44,419 nt of DNA from Gammaproteobacteria bacterium (GTDB lineage: Bacteria > Pseudomonadota > Gammaproteobacteria > Magnimaribacterales > D2472). The notes under the pieces were generated by a model. That model saw only the letters and a program-made list of their open reading frames with translations. It ran no database searches and was not told the DNA's origin. This document shows, piece by piece, positions 29,573 to 39,267 of the stretch (the first letter of the stretch is position 1; the number at the start of each line of letters is the position of its first letter). The position numbers were made by a program, and so were the translations under genes. The DNA is taken from positions 68,036-112,454 of the forward strand of contig NZFS01000006.1 of the NCBI GenBank assembly GCA_002690725.1. The letters are read 5' to 3'.

Positions 29573-29965
29573 TTGAGTTTATTAAAAAAAGATAGTTACA
29601 TTTCGAAAGCAAAGATTCTAATTAATACCATTTTGAAAAATATGGATAATCCTTTAAAACCAGAATCACTTAATTTTTTTCAAGCTGATGCATACAGATT
29701 TTATTTTTTGATGAGTTTTATGAACGAGCACATTGAAGAAAATGAGATGTCACAAGAGTACGCTATTTCACTGGTACCAAAAAAATATGCATCAAGGATT
29801 AAACGTCTTCAGGTATTAAAACAAGCGGTAGCTCTTGGTTATATAAGTGAAAAGTCATCTTCAATTGATAAAAGAAGGAGAATTTATGAACCCACAGAAA
29901 TATTAATTAAAGATTTTTTAGAATACTCAGAATCCATACTCCGCGATAATAGTTCTTCATCATAA
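29573..29965 (+). CDS. Small MarR-like winged-helix protein
   Basis: A 130-residue protein I cannot assign to a named regulator. The middle (about residues 55-105) looks like a MarR-type winged helix: a recognition-helix segment KKYASRIKRLQVLKQAVALGYI, then a basic wing SSIDKRRRIYEPTE, then a C-terminal helix ILIKDFLEYSESIL. The start is TTG 29573, fixed by GGAGG 5 bases upstream, rather than the GTG at 29561. One of the strongest ribosome binding sites in the window suggests efficient translation. It stands alone between the acyltransferase gene and msrB, with 131 AT-rich bases upstream and 45 bases downstream. Its targets are unknown. Confidence 0.7.
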   Translation: MSLLKKDSYISKAKILINTILKNMDNPLKPESLNFFQADAYRFYFLMSFMNEHIEENEMSQEYAISLVPKKYASRIKRLQVLKQAVALGYISEKSSSIDKRRRIYEPTEILIKDFLEYSESILRDNSSSS

Positions 29966-29976
29966 AAGCTATTACC

Positions 29977-30011
29977 TACCTAAATACCATCTTTTTAATT
30001 ACAATTAGGTA
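29977..30011. repeat. Inverted repeat covering the msrB start
   Basis: TACCTAA (29977-29983) and TTAGGTA (30005-30011) are perfect 7-base inverted arms with a 21-base spacer. The second arm covers the only purine-rich bases before msrB and the first base of its ATG. It could be an operator or an RNA hairpin hiding the start; this is speculative. Confidence 0.3.
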
Positions 30012-30406
30012 TGACAAAGAATACCAAAACAGATAATGACTGGAAAAATCTTTTGGATGCAGAATCATATCGTGTAACTAGACAATCTGGAACTGAGAGA
30101 CCCTTTACTGGTAAATATTGGAATTTTTCTAAGGAAGGTGTCTATAAATGTATCTGTTGTGGCGAAAGTCTATTTGAGTCAGAAACAAAATTTGACGCTG
30201 GGTGTGGTTGGCCCAGCTTTTTTATTCCTTTTAACGAAAGTTGTATAAATGAGTTTGAAGACAATTCTCTTGGAATGAGAAGAGTTGAGGTAAAATGCTC
30301 GAATTGTGATGCCCATCTTGGACATGTCTTTAATGATGGTCCTCAGCCAACTGGCCTAAGATATTGTATAAATTCTGCCTCTTTAGATTTTGAAGACAAT
30401 CAGTAA
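30011..30406 (+). CDS. msrB: Peptide-methionine (R)-S-oxide reductase MsrB
   Basis: A 131-residue repair enzyme that reduces methionine R-sulfoxide in proteins. The zinc ligands Cys47, Cys50, Cys96 and Cys99 are in CICCGE and CSNCDAH. The catalytic Cys119 is in [10 protein letters not shown]. The [16 protein letters not shown] and GHVFNDGP motifs are intact. There is no signal peptide, so the protein is cytoplasmic. Its 3' end overlaps the proposed murJ start by 17 bases, which ties this oxidative-damage enzyme to the murJ-ribF-ileS run. Confidence 0.97.
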   Translation: MTKNTKTDNDWKNLLDAESYRVTRQSGTERPFTGKYWNFSKEGVYKCICCGESLFESETKFDAGCGWPSFFIPFNESCINEFEDNSLGMRRVEVKCSNCDAHLGHVFNDGPQPTGLRYCINSASLDFEDNQ

Positions 30407-31958
30407 AAATCATAATGATATTTCTAATGGATTATTTACTAATCTAAAGAAGGTTGTATCTGGAACTGGTTTATCAAGAATTTTTGGTCTCATAAGAGAT
30501 ATATCTACTACAAATCTTTTAGGCGCATCACTATTTCATGACATCTTTGTGATATGTTTAAAAATACCAAATCTTTTTAGAAGATTTTTTGCTGAGGGAG
30601 CATTTAATCAAGCATTTATTCCTATATACAGTGATTATGAGCGAGTAAATAATATTGATGAAACAAACAAATTTCTTAGCTCACTCTTGGGCGTACTCAT
30701 AACTTCTTTATTTATATTTACAATACTAGTTTTAATTTTTGCACCTATATTTATTTTTGTATTTGCGCCTGGATTTTATTTTGATCCTGTCAAAAAAGAC
30801 TTATCTGTAGATATTCTCAGAATTATGTTTCCCTATCTTGCTCTTATATCATTGGTAGCTTTTGCTGGAGGAATACAAAATACGCATAAAAAATTTTCTA
30901 TTCCTGCATATACACCAGTACTCTTTAATCTTAGTCTTATTATTGCTGCAATTTTTATTGCTCCAATATATGAGATGCCAATATATGTTCTTGCATGGGG
31001 AGTATTTTTGGCCGGAATACTCCAACTTTTAATTCAAATATTACCCCTTAAAAGAATTGATAGACTTCCAGTGCCAAAGTTTAATTTAAAAAATCCTGGC
31101 TTAAATAAATTTTTCAAATTAATTATTCCTGCAATTCTTGCAGGTGGAATCATTCAAATTAATCTTTTAGTTGATACAATCTTTGCTTCTTTTCTTGAAA
31201 CTGGAAGTCCAACATGGCTATATGTTTCTGATAGATTGATTCAATTTCCAATGGGTATTTTTGCTATAGCAATTGGCACTGTACTTCTACCAACATTATC
31301 AAAGTTTGATTTAAACCATGAGAAAGATAAATTTGTTAACGGTATAAGAAAAGGACAGAAATTTGTTTTGTACATTGGAATACCTTCAATGATAGGCTTA
31401 TTTTTTTGTGCTGAAGATTTAATAAGTACAATTTTTTATAGAGGAGCTTTTTCTGGAATAGATGTTATTAATTCTGCATATAGCTTAATGGCTTTTTCAT
31501 TTGGATTACCATTTTTTATGTTAATGAAAGTATTGACTCCTGCTTTTTTTGCTAGAAAAGATACTAAAACTCCAATGTATGTTGCAGGCATGTCATTATT
31601 TATAAATGCTTTCTTAAATTTTTATTTAGCATTTATTTTAGATCTGGGACACATAGGTATTGCATTAGGAAGTTCAATAGCAGCAATAATAAGTGTTTGT
31701 GTTCTTGAGATAGCCTTGTACAAAAACGGATTTATTCAGCTTAGAAGCATTTTTAATAAATTTAATTTTAATATTTTTATTTCGAGTATATTTTTAATCA
31801 CATTCTTATATTTTTATACATCAGAAATAAATTTTTTAAAATTAACTCAATATGAAAGAGTTTTTTATTTAATAATTGAAGTTATAGTCTCTATCTCAAT
31901 ATATTTTTTTATTTCTAGATTGGTATTAAAGAAACCTTTAAAATTTTTATTCAATTAG
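30390..31958 (+). CDS. murJ: Lipid II flippase MurJ
   Basis: A 522-residue MOP-superfamily protein with about 14 transmembrane helices (E. coli 511) that moves lipid II across the inner membrane. The N-terminal signature is [24 protein letters not shown], then [26 protein letters not shown] with the conserved Arg-rich and Glu residues of the central cavity. The start must lie before [13 protein letters not shown]. The only standard codon there is TTG 30390, inside msrB and without a ribosome binding site, so translational coupling to msrB is likely. ribF follows one base after the stop. Confidence 0.95.
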   Translation: MKTISKNHNDISNGLFTNLKKVVSGTGLSRIFGLIRDISTTNLLGASLFHDIFVICLKIPNLFRRFFAEGAFNQAFIPIYSDYERVNNIDETNKFLSSLLGVLITSLFIFTILVLIFAPIFIFVFAPGFYFDPVKKDLSVDILRIMFPYLALISLVAFAGGIQNTHKKFSIPAYTPVLFNLSLIIAAIFIAPIYEMPIYVLAWGVFLAGILQLLIQILPLKRIDRLPVPKFNLKNPGLNKFFKLIIPAILAGGIIQINLLVDTIFASFLETGSPTWLYVSDRLIQFPMGIFAIAIGTVLLPTLSKFDLNHEKDKFVNGIRKGQKFVLYIGIPSMIGLFFCAEDLISTIFYRGAFSGIDVINSAYSLMAFSFGLPFFMLMKVLTPAFFARKDTKTPMYVAGMSLFINAFLNFYLAFILDLGHIGIALGSSIAAIISVCVLEIALYKNGFIQLRSIFNKFNFNIFISSIFLITFLYFYTSEINFLKLTQYERVFYLIIEVIVSISIYFFISRLVLKKPLKFLFN

Positions 31959-31959
31959 T

Positions 31960-32922
31960 ATGTATTTAATTAGAGGCCAACATAATCTTAGTTTATTTAA
32001 ATCAAGATATCCTGATATTTCTTTATCAGGAACCATTGGAAATTTTGACGGATTACACATTGGACACCAAGCAATTTTAAATAAGATACAAAATAATGCT
32101 AAAAAATTTCAAGCAAAAACTATAGTATTTTTTACTGAACCTCATGCATCAGAGTATTTCTCTAAGGTACAAAATTCTAATAAAAATCCTCCCCCAAGAA
32201 TATGTCCCTGGAGGGAGAAGGTAAAACTTTTAGAAAAAAGTGGTATAGATTTCGCGTGTTTCCTAAAATTTAATAATGCTTTAAGAACAATGTCTCCAGA
32301 GAATTTCATATCTGAAATTTTAGATTCAATTAATTTAGTGAGTTTTACAGTGGGTGATGATTTTCGATTTGGTGCTGATAGAAAAGGCGATACCGATTTA
32401 TTAAAAGATTGGGGACAAAAAAATGGAATTTTGGTTGAAAATACTGAAACAGTTATTTTAGATGGGCAAAGAGTTAGCAGTACTAGAATAAGAGAGGAAC
32501 TCCTAAATAATAATTTTAATAATGCTGAAAAATTACTTGGAAGGCCGTATACCTTTTCTGGAAAAGTTGTTCATGGTCAACACTTAGGAAGAACAATTAA
32601 TATTCCAACAGCAAATATATGGCTTCCTAATCAAAGACTACCAATTACAGGAGTTTATGCTGTTAAATGTAAATTAAATAATTTAAGTCTTAAAGGAATT
32701 GCCAATATGGGAATTAGACCAACTGTTGGAGGAGAAAAACCTGTGTTGGAAGTTCACTTATTTGAATTTAATGAAAATATTTATTCTCAACGACTTCAAG
32801 TTAAATTTATAGAAAAAATAAGAGATGAAAGGAAGTTTGAAAATTTAGACATGTTAAAATCTCAGATTCAAAAGGATATATCAATAACAAAAAATATTTT
32901 AAGTACTCCAAATGACAGTTAA
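31960..32922 (+). CDS. ribF: Bifunctional riboflavin kinase/FAD synthetase
   Basis: A 320-residue enzyme (E. coli 313) that makes FMN and then FAD, the cofactor of SdhA and Lpd encoded upstream. The N-terminal nucleotidyltransferase domain shows TIGNFDGLHIGHQAIL, VGDDFRFGADRKGD and SSTRIREEL. The C-terminal riboflavin kinase domain shows GKVVHGQHLGRTINIPTAN and ANMGIRPTVGG. It lies between murJ and ileS, a common gammaproteobacterial order (murJ-ribF-ileS-lspA-ispH). It overlaps ileS by 11 bases. Confidence 0.97.
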   Translation: MYLIRGQHNLSLFKSRYPDISLSGTIGNFDGLHIGHQAILNKIQNNAKKFQAKTIVFFTEPHASEYFSKVQNSNKNPPPRICPWREKVKLLEKSGIDFACFLKFNNALRTMSPENFISEILDSINLVSFTVGDDFRFGADRKGDTDLLKDWGQKNGILVENTETVILDGQRVSSTRIREELLNNNFNNAEKLLGRPYTFSGKVVHGQHLGRTINIPTANIWLPNQRLPITGVYAVKCKLNNLSLKGIANMGIRPTVGGEKPVLEVHLFEFNENIYSQRLQVKFIEKIRDERKFENLDMLKSQIQKDISITKNILSTPNDS

Positions 32923-35683
32923 TTACAGAGATACATTAAATCTTCCTGAAACTGATTTTTCTATGAAAGCTGGTTTGCCAAGAAAAGAACCAGAAATATT
33001 GGATAAATGGTCTAGTACAGATTTATACGGAAAGATAAGAAAAAAATATGAGGGTAAAGAATTATTTCTTTTGCATGATGGGCCTCCCTATGCAAATGGT
33101 GACATACATCTTGGGCACTCAGTAAATAAAATCCTGAAGGATATAACTATTAAATATAAAACTCTTCAAGGTTTTGATGCTCCTTATGTACCTGGTTGGG
33201 ATTGCCATGGTCTTCCAATCGAGCTAAATGTTGAAAAGAAACATGGAAAAAATAGCGAGCTTGTAAAAAATAAAGAGAGTTTTCAAAAAGCTTGTAAAGA
33301 ATATGCTGAGAGTCAAATAAATAAACAGTTAGATGACTTTAAAAGACTAGGTGTGCTTGGTGATTGGGAAAATTCATACAAATCATTAGATCCAAAATTT
33401 GAAGCAGATATTGTTAGATCTTTAGGCATTATCTATAAAGAAGGTCACCTTGAAAAAGGTGAAAAACCTGTTCATTGGTGTCAAGAAAGCGGATCGTCCC
33501 TTGCAGAGGCAGAAGTTGAATATATTGATAAAACTTCAAAAGCTATTGATGTTGCATTCAAGGCTCATCATTCATCTTTAAAAAAGTTGAAAGATGTTTT
33601 CAATGCTGAAGATTTAGATGAAGTGTCATTTGTAATATGGACTACAACACCATGGACGATTCCATCAAACGTAGCTGTATGTATAAATCCTAAATACAAA
33701 TACTCACTAATTAAAATGAATAACAAATTTTATGTCATTGCATATGAAATGATTGAACAGTGCTCTAATAGATGGAAGCAAAAATTTGATGTTATATCGA
33801 CAACGCAAGGTAAAAAATTATGTGATATTGATCTTGTTCATCCCTTTTTAGATAGAAAATCAATTCTTCTTCATGCAGATCACGTTACAACTGAAACAGG
33901 AACAGGTTGTGTTCATACTGCTCCTGCTCATGGCATGGATGACTATTTAATATGTAAGAAAAATAATATTGATACAATCCACTCTCTAAATAATAAGGCT
34001 TTTTTCAAAGATGAATTGGATTTTATTGCAGGACTTCCTGCAATGAAAGCAGATCCATTAATCGTTGAAAAATTAAAAGAATATAATGCCTTAATTAATA
34101 TAGAGGACTATCATCATTCTTATCCTCATTGTTGGAGACGAAAAACGCCTCTAATTTTTACATCCACTCCTCAGTGGTTTATTTCAATGAATAAAAATAA
34201 TCTAAACAAAGATGCTCTTAAACATATTAAAAGCGTTAATTGGGAACCCTCATGGGGTCTTCAAAGAATTGAATCTATGCTTACTGATAGACCAGATTGG
34301 TGTATCTCTAGACAGAGAAATTGGGGTGTTCCTATAACTTTAGTTGTTCACAAAGACACGGGAGAAATTCATCCTGATCAGAAAGATTTATTTGAAAAAT
34401 TTGCACAAATTATTGAGAAAGATGGTATTTCAGCTTGGGATAATCTGGATTTAAAAGATTATATCGATGATTATGAAGAATATATTAAAACCTCTGATTC
34501 ACTTGATGTTTGGTTTGATTCTGGAGTAACTCACTATGCAGTTTCTGCAAAGAAATTTGGTAATAATGTTGTTGCAGATCTTTACTTAGAGGGTTCAGAC
34601 CAACACAGGGGATGGTTTCAATCATCATTATTAACAAGCATAGCTATGAATAACCATGCGCCATATAAAACAGTTCTGACTCATGGGTTTGTTGTTGATG
34701 AACAAGGAAGAAAACAATCAAAATCACTTGGAAATGTTGTTTCTCCTCAGAAAGTTTGGGATAGCTTAGGAGCTGACATTTTAAGATTGTGGGTAGCTTC
34801 AACAGATTTTAGAAGTGAAATGGTTGCATCCGATGAAATATTAAGGAGAACCTCAGATCAATATAGACGTATTAGGAATACTTTTAGATTTATTTTAGGA
34901 AACTTGAGCGACTTTAGTGACAAATATAAAATTTCTTTTGAAGAACAAGTTGAATTAGATAAGTGGATTATTAATGAAACAAAAATTCTTCAAACAGAAG
35001 TTTTAAAATTATATAAATCATATTCTTATCATAGGGCAATTCAAAAAATTCATAATTTTTGTGTTAATGAATTAGGTGGGATATACCTAGATATTGTCAA
35101 GGATAGGCTATATACCTGCAAAAATGATTCTTCAGCAAGAAGATCATGTCAAACAAGCCTTGATTTTATTTTAAATGTTTTGGTAAGACTTACTGCTCCA
35201 ATTCTTTCTTATACATCAGAAGAAATTTGGCAAACAAGCAATAGATTGAATGGCCAAGAGGAATCTGTTTTTCTCTCAAATTTTGATATTTCTGATATAG
35301 ATTTTAAATCTAATATCAATCAATCTGAATGGAAAAGAGTTTTTGAAATTAAGGATGCTGTTAATCAATCAATAGAAGAAATGAGAAATGAAAATAAAAT
35401 TAAAGGATCACTTGATTCAGTAGTAGATATTCAAGCAGATTCAAGCGACATAAATATTCTTAGGAAGCTAGGCAAAGAACTTCATTTTTTATTTATTTCT
35501 TCAGAAGCAAATATAAGTGAGGGAAAAAGTTTTAAAATTAAGGTCAGTCCCTCAAAAAATACAAAATGTGTAAGGTGCTGGCACAGATGTTCATCAGTAG
35601 GATCTAGCAAAGAACATCCTGAGCTATGTAACAGGTGTATTGATAATATAGAAAATGATGGTGAGCAAAGAAAATCTATATAA
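32912..35683 (+). CDS. ileS: Isoleucine-tRNA ligase
   Basis: A 923-residue class I synthetase (E. coli 938). The HIGH signature is HLGH at residues 66-69 in PPYANGDIHLGHSVN, and the KMSKS loop appears as KQSKS in DEQGRKQSKSLGN at about residue 601. The editing domain has WTTTPWTIPSN and TETGTGCVHTAPAHG. The C-terminus ends in a zinc finger with CVRCWHRC and LCNRC. Gln in place of Met in the KMSKS loop is a tolerated substitution. It overlaps ribF by 11 bases and lspA by 29. Confidence 0.97.
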   Translation: MTVNYRDTLNLPETDFSMKAGLPRKEPEILDKWSSTDLYGKIRKKYEGKELFLLHDGPPYANGDIHLGHSVNKILKDITIKYKTLQGFDAPYVPGWDCHGLPIELNVEKKHGKNSELVKNKESFQKACKEYAESQINKQLDDFKRLGVLGDWENSYKSLDPKFEADIVRSLGIIYKEGHLEKGEKPVHWCQESGSSLAEAEVEYIDKTSKAIDVAFKAHHSSLKKLKDVFNAEDLDEVSFVIWTTTPWTIPSNVAVCINPKYKYSLIKMNNKFYVIAYEMIEQCSNRWKQKFDVISTTQGKKLCDIDLVHPFLDRKSILLHADHVTTETGTGCVHTAPAHGMDDYLICKKNNIDTIHSLNNKAFFKDELDFIAGLPAMKADPLIVEKLKEYNALINIEDYHHSYPHCWRRKTPLIFTSTPQWFISMNKNNLNKDALKHIKSVNWEPSWGLQRIESMLTDRPDWCISRQRNWGVPITLVVHKDTGEIHPDQKDLFEKFAQIIEKDGISAWDNLDLKDYIDDYEEYIKTSDSLDVWFDSGVTHYAVSAKKFGNNVVADLYLEGSDQHRGWFQSSLLTSIAMNNHAPYKTVLTHGFVVDEQGRKQSKSLGNVVSPQKVWDSLGADILRLWVASTDFRSEMVASDEILRRTSDQYRRIRNTFRFILGNLSDFSDKYKISFEEQVELDKWIINETKILQTEVLKLYKSYSYHRAIQKIHNFCVNELGGIYLDIVKDRLYTCKNDSSARRSCQTSLDFILNVLVRLTAPILSYTSEEIWQTSNRLNGQEESVFLSNFDISDIDFKSNINQSEWKRVFEIKDAVNQSIEEMRNENKIKGSLDSVVDIQADSSDINILRKLGKELHFLFISSEANISEGKSFKIKVSPSKNTKCVRCWHRCSSVGSSKEHPELCNRCIDNIENDGEQRKSI

Positions 35684-36140
35684 CTATAGATTTATAACAA
35701 TTATTCTTGTCTTGGTAGCTTTTGATATATTCTCTAAAGTTATTGCAAATAACAATTTGTTATTTGGTCAATCAACTGAAACCTTTATACCTTTTATCAA
35801 ATTATTGCTAATTTACAATTCAGGAATTGCTTTCGGAATTTTTGATGATAGAGGAGACTTAGCTTCAAATTTATTATTAATATTGACAATATTAATAACC
35901 CTGTATCTTCTATGGATGATAATTACAGAGACAAGATATAGATATAAAATTGCTCTGTCATTTATAGTTAGTGGCGCAATTGGTAATGTTCTTGACAGAG
36001 TTTATGATGGAAGCGTAACTGACTTTCTTCATTTGAAAATATATAATTACTCGCTTTTTGTATTTAATTTAGCTGATGCATTTATAACGATAGGTGCAAT
36101 ATTAATTATATACTTTGAATTTAAAGTTTATTTGAAATGA
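35655..36140 (+). CDS. lspA: Lipoprotein signal peptidase LspA
   Basis: A 161-residue, four-helix aspartyl protease that removes signal peptides from diacylated prolipoproteins such as BamB and BamC encoded in this window. Conserved motifs are YNSGIAFGIF, GAIGNVLDRVYDG, and the catalytic aspartates in SVTDFLH and FNLADAFITIG. ATG 35655 lies 29 bases inside ileS; ATG 35658 and GTG 35661 are possible alternatives. It overlaps ispH by 4 bases. Confidence 0.96.
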   Translation: MMVSKENLYNYRFITIILVLVAFDIFSKVIANNNLLFGQSTETFIPFIKLLLIYNSGIAFGIFDDRGDLASNLLLILTILITLYLLWMIITETRYRYKIALSFIVSGAIGNVLDRVYDGSVTDFLHLKIYNYSLFVFNLADAFITIGAILIIYFEFKVYLK

Positions 36141-37075
36141 CAAAAGAAATAAAATTAGCTAATCCACGAGGCTTTTGTGCTGGTGTTGATAGAGCAATAG
36201 ACATTGTTAATAAAGCTCTTGATATATATGGAGCTCCTGTGTACGTAAAACATGAGGTTGTTCATAATAAAGTAGTTGTTGAGGATTTAAGAAATAGGGG
36301 TGCAGTATTCATTGAGGAAATTGACGAAATTCCTGATGATTCTTTAGTAATTTTTAGTGCCCATGGGGTATCCAGTGAGGTTGAGGAAACTACCAAAGCT
36401 AGAAATCTTAATTTCTTTGATGCCACATGTCCATTAGTTACTAAAGTGCACATGGAAGTAAGAAAGCACGCTAAGGCAAACAGAGATATTATTTTAATTG
36501 GTCATGAGGGTCATCCTGAAGTAGAAGGCACAATGGGTCGCCATATAAATTCTGAAAATAGCACAATCTATCTTGTTCAAGACGAAAATGATGCATTAAG
36601 CGTGAGTATAAACAATAGTGAAAGACTTGCTCTTGTCACACAAACAACACTTAGTGTCGATGAAACGTTATCAATAATAGATATTCTTAGAAAAAGATTT
36701 CCAAATATCGAAGTTCCAAAAAAAGATGATATTTGCTATGCAACACAAAATAGACAGGATGCCGTAAAACAACTAGCACTCGAATCAGATTTTATTATTG
36801 TAGTTGGCTCAAAAAATAGCTCTAACTCAAACAGGCTGAAAGAGCTTGCTGAAAAATGTGGCTGCAAATCAACTTTAATTGATGAATTTTCAGATTTAAA
36901 TTTAGAGGATCTTAAAAAGTGTGAAAATATTGCTATAACTGCTGGAGCATCTGCTCCAGAATCTAGAGTTATGGAAATTGCAAAATCTCTAGGAGACTAT
37001 TTTGGTGCAAAGCTTATCGAAGATGGTGAAGATACTGAGAATGTTTATTTCAAGATGCCTCCTGGATTGAGATAA
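36137..37075 (+). CDS. ispH: 4-hydroxy-3-methylbut-2-enyl diphosphate reductase
   Basis: A 312-residue [4Fe-4S] enzyme (E. coli 316) that reduces HMBPP to IPP and DMAPP, the last step of the MEP pathway and the partner of IspG at 10867. The cluster ligands are Cys14 in NPRGFCAGVDRA, the Cys in FDATCPLVTKVH, and the Cys in ICYATQNRQ. The substrate-contacting SKNSSNSNRL and GASAPESRV motifs are present. IPP feeds undecaprenyl phosphate synthesis, linking it to MurJ. It overlaps lspA by 4 bases and abuts ampD. Confidence 0.97.
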   Translation: MTKEIKLANPRGFCAGVDRAIDIVNKALDIYGAPVYVKHEVVHNKVVVEDLRNRGAVFIEEIDEIPDDSLVIFSAHGVSSEVEETTKARNLNFFDATCPLVTKVHMEVRKHAKANRDIILIGHEGHPEVEGTMGRHINSENSTIYLVQDENDALSVSINNSERLALVTQTTLSVDETLSIIDILRKRFPNIEVPKKDDICYATQNRQDAVKQLALESDFIIVVGSKNSSNSNRLKELAEKCGCKSTLIDEFSDLNLEDLKKCENIAITAGASAPESRVMEIAKSLGDYFGAKLIEDGEDTENVYFKMPPGLR

Positions 37076-37615
37076 ATGGAAATTGAAAATCATATTTTTA
37101 AAAATATAAAGCTCCTCAATTCTCCAAATTTTAATAAAAGACCAGAAAACTCAAATATTAGTTTAATAGTTATTCATTCAATTAGCCTACCTCCAAATAA
37201 GTATGACAATGATTATGTAGAAGATTTTTTTATGAACAAACTTAATATATTAGATCACGATTATTTTAATGAGATTAAAGATTTAAAAGTTTCATCACAC
37301 CTATATATCAAGAGAAGTGGCAAGATGATTCAATTTGTCCCTCTAAATATGAGAGCTTGGCATGCTGGAGAGTCTTCATATAAAGGTATCACGGATTGTA
37401 ATGACTATTCCATAGGTATAGAACTTGAAGGATCGGATGATGACTGCTTTACAGATAAGCAATACGAAACGCTAATTCAAACAACAAAATCTATCATAAA
37501 AAACTATGCTCAAATAAATAAAGAAAAAATAGTAGGACATTCTGATATTTCTCCTGGTCGAAAGACTGATCCAGGAAATAAGTTCGATTGGAATAGATAT
37601 TTTGAGGCACTATGA
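37076..37615 (+). CDS. ampD: 1,6-anhydro-N-acetylmuramyl-L-alanine amidase AmpD
   Basis: A 179-residue cytoplasmic zinc amidase (E. coli 183) that splits anhydromuropeptides during wall recycling. Zinc ligands are His34 in IVIHSIS, His155 and Asp165 in VGHSDISPGRKTDPG, almost at the E. coli numbers (34, 154, 164). SSHLYIKRSGKMIQFVP, RAWHAGES and SIGIELEG are also conserved. It begins at the base after the ispH stop and overlaps the ampG-like gene by 4 bases, so importer and amidase are probably co-expressed. Confidence 0.96.
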   Translation: MEIENHIFKNIKLLNSPNFNKRPENSNISLIVIHSISLPPNKYDNDYVEDFFMNKLNILDHDYFNEIKDLKVSSHLYIKRSGKMIQFVPLNMRAWHAGESSYKGITDCNDYSIGIELEGSDDDCFTDKQYETLIQTTKSIIKNYAQINKEKIVGHSDISPGRKTDPGNKFDWNRYFEAL

Positions 37616-38868
37616 TTAATCAAAACTTTCTTAAAATAGTCTCATTTACTGGCTATGGATTTGCTTCTGGCCTTCCTTATGTTCTAATTTTTATCACTCT
37701 TACAGCATGGTTAAGAGATGCTGGTATTGATTTAAGTTTAATTGGATTTATTAGTTGGATCATGCTGACATATTCACTAAAATTTTTATGGGCTCCACTT
37801 GTTGATAAATCGCCAACAAAACTATTTAAAAAATTTGGTCACAGAAGAAGTTGGATTATTACAATGCAGCTTCAAATAATAGTGTCTTTAGTAGTTCTAT
37901 CATTTATTAATCCAGTAACTGATTTAATAGTCTTTGCCTTATTTGCCTTCATTATTGCATTGGCAGGGTCAATTCAAGATATTGCAATTGATGCATACAG
38001 AATAGAAAGTGCAAAATTATCAGACCAAGGAAACTTGGCTGCAGGTTACCAATTTGGTTACAGGTTAGCTATTTTAGTTGGATCTTCATTTGCATTAATT
38101 TATGCTGAAAATTACTCTTGGTCTTCAACTTATCAATTGATGGCAATTATTTTGGGAATAAATATATTTCTATCAATATATATATCTGTAGAAAAACCAA
38201 ATCCTGACCTTGTTAAATTAAATTATCAGGATTCTTTAATTGAACCTGTTAAAGATTTCTTTAATAGATTTGGTGTAAAAATTGCCTCTATGTTGTTATT
38301 GATAATTGCTACATATAGGCTTACTGATATTGTAATGGGCCCAATGGCAAATCCTTTTTACATAGATATGGGCTATTCATTATCTGAAATAGGCTATGTT
38401 GTAAAAGTTGTTGCATTAATAGCAACTATTATAGGTGTATTCGTTGGAGGTATTTTTATAAAGAGGTTTGGTTTATATCAATCGCTTTTAATAGGAGCTT
38501 TTCTGGTAATGATCACAAATTTACTGTTCTCTTATGCTTCCATATATGAAAAAAATCTTGCTTTACTTTCATGTATTGTTGCTTCAGATAGCCTCGCAGC
38601 TGGAATTGTTGGTACTGTAAACATTACTTTTCTAACTAGCTTAGTTTCTGCAAAATATACTGGATTTCAGTATGCTTTGTTGACATCACTAATGGCATTC
38701 TTAGGAAAAGTTTTTGGAGGTTTTTCTGGTGTTTTTGTAGAAAACTTTCAAATGTTATTTGGTTTTAACTATGGATGGATGAGCTTTTATATTTTTACTT
38801 CAATGTTAGCAATTCCAGCAATTATAATAATTTTGTTCAATAAAAAATTCTTTTTGTTACAAAAATAA
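37612..38868 (+). CDS. ampG: AmpG-like muropeptide permease (MFS)
   Basis: A 418-residue major facilitator protein with about 12 hydrophobic spans. The N-terminal FASGLPYVLIFITLTAWLRDAGI and the loop FLWAPLVDK typical of AmpG are present, followed by GHRRSWIITMQ and QDIAIDAYRIE. AmpG imports GlcNAc-anhydromuropeptides, the substrates of AmpD, encoded immediately upstream with an ATGA overlap. This context makes AmpG more likely than a generic MFS transporter. There is no ampC- or ampR-like gene beside it. Confidence 0.9.
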   Translation: MINQNFLKIVSFTGYGFASGLPYVLIFITLTAWLRDAGIDLSLIGFISWIMLTYSLKFLWAPLVDKSPTKLFKKFGHRRSWIITMQLQIIVSLVVLSFINPVTDLIVFALFAFIIALAGSIQDIAIDAYRIESAKLSDQGNLAAGYQFGYRLAILVGSSFALIYAENYSWSSTYQLMAIILGINIFLSIYISVEKPNPDLVKLNYQDSLIEPVKDFFNRFGVKIASMLLLIIATYRLTDIVMGPMANPFYIDMGYSLSEIGYVVKVVALIATIIGVFVGGIFIKRFGLYQSLLIGAFLVMITNLLFSYASIYEKNLALLSCIVASDSLAAGIVGTVNITFLTSLVSAKYTGFQYALLTSLMAFLGKVFGGFSGVFVENFQMLFGFNYGWMSFYIFTSMLAIPAIIIILFNKKFFLLQK

Positions 38869-38870
38869 TA

Positions 38871-39200
38871 ATGTTTATTAGAGGTGTATTTTTTGTATCT
38901 ATCTTTATTGTATTTATTTTAAGTATTGTAAATGCTGGGAGCATCCCAACTTTTAAAAATTTTTCATTTGATGCTGACAAGATTGTCCACTCGGTAGTTT
39001 ATTTTATTCTTACCTACTTGGGCCTTTTGAGTAGATTTAATATATCGAAATTAACTTTATCCTTATTGATATTCTTTTTTGGACTTTTTGTTGAAATAGT
39101 TCACTTTTTTGTTCCATATAGATTTTTTGAATATTTTGACTTACTTGCAAACCTAATTGGAGTTACAATTGCGCAGCTTGTTTATAAATTAAAAAGTTAA
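38871..39200 (+). CDS. VanZ-like small membrane protein
   Basis: A 109-residue protein with four hydrophobic segments and the VanZ-family pattern: DADKIVHSVVYFILTYLGLL, then GLFVEIVHFFVPYRFFEYFDLLANLIG. Key polar residues of the family (Asp-Lys-x-x-His, Glu, Arg, Asp-x-x-Ala-Asn) are visible. VanZ homologues outside teicoplanin resistance clusters have no settled function. It starts two bases after the ampG-like gene, so it is probably in the same transcript. A wall-related role is only suggested by that position. Confidence 0.8.
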   Translation: MFIRGVFFVSIFIVFILSIVNAGSIPTFKNFSFDADKIVHSVVYFILTYLGLLSRFNISKLTLSLLIFFFGLFVEIVHFFVPYRFFEYFDLLANLIGVTIAQLVYKLKS

Positions 39201-39267
39201 ATATTACTATTGATTTATATTTTTTAGCCCTTAACTATTGATTTAGATAAATTTTAGTTATTTATAT

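Noticed and set aside
27302-30010. Possible genomic island (MATE, acyltransferase, winged-helix)
   Set aside because: Base composition and codon use look like the surroundings, and there is no integrase, tRNA, direct repeat or other mobility mark.
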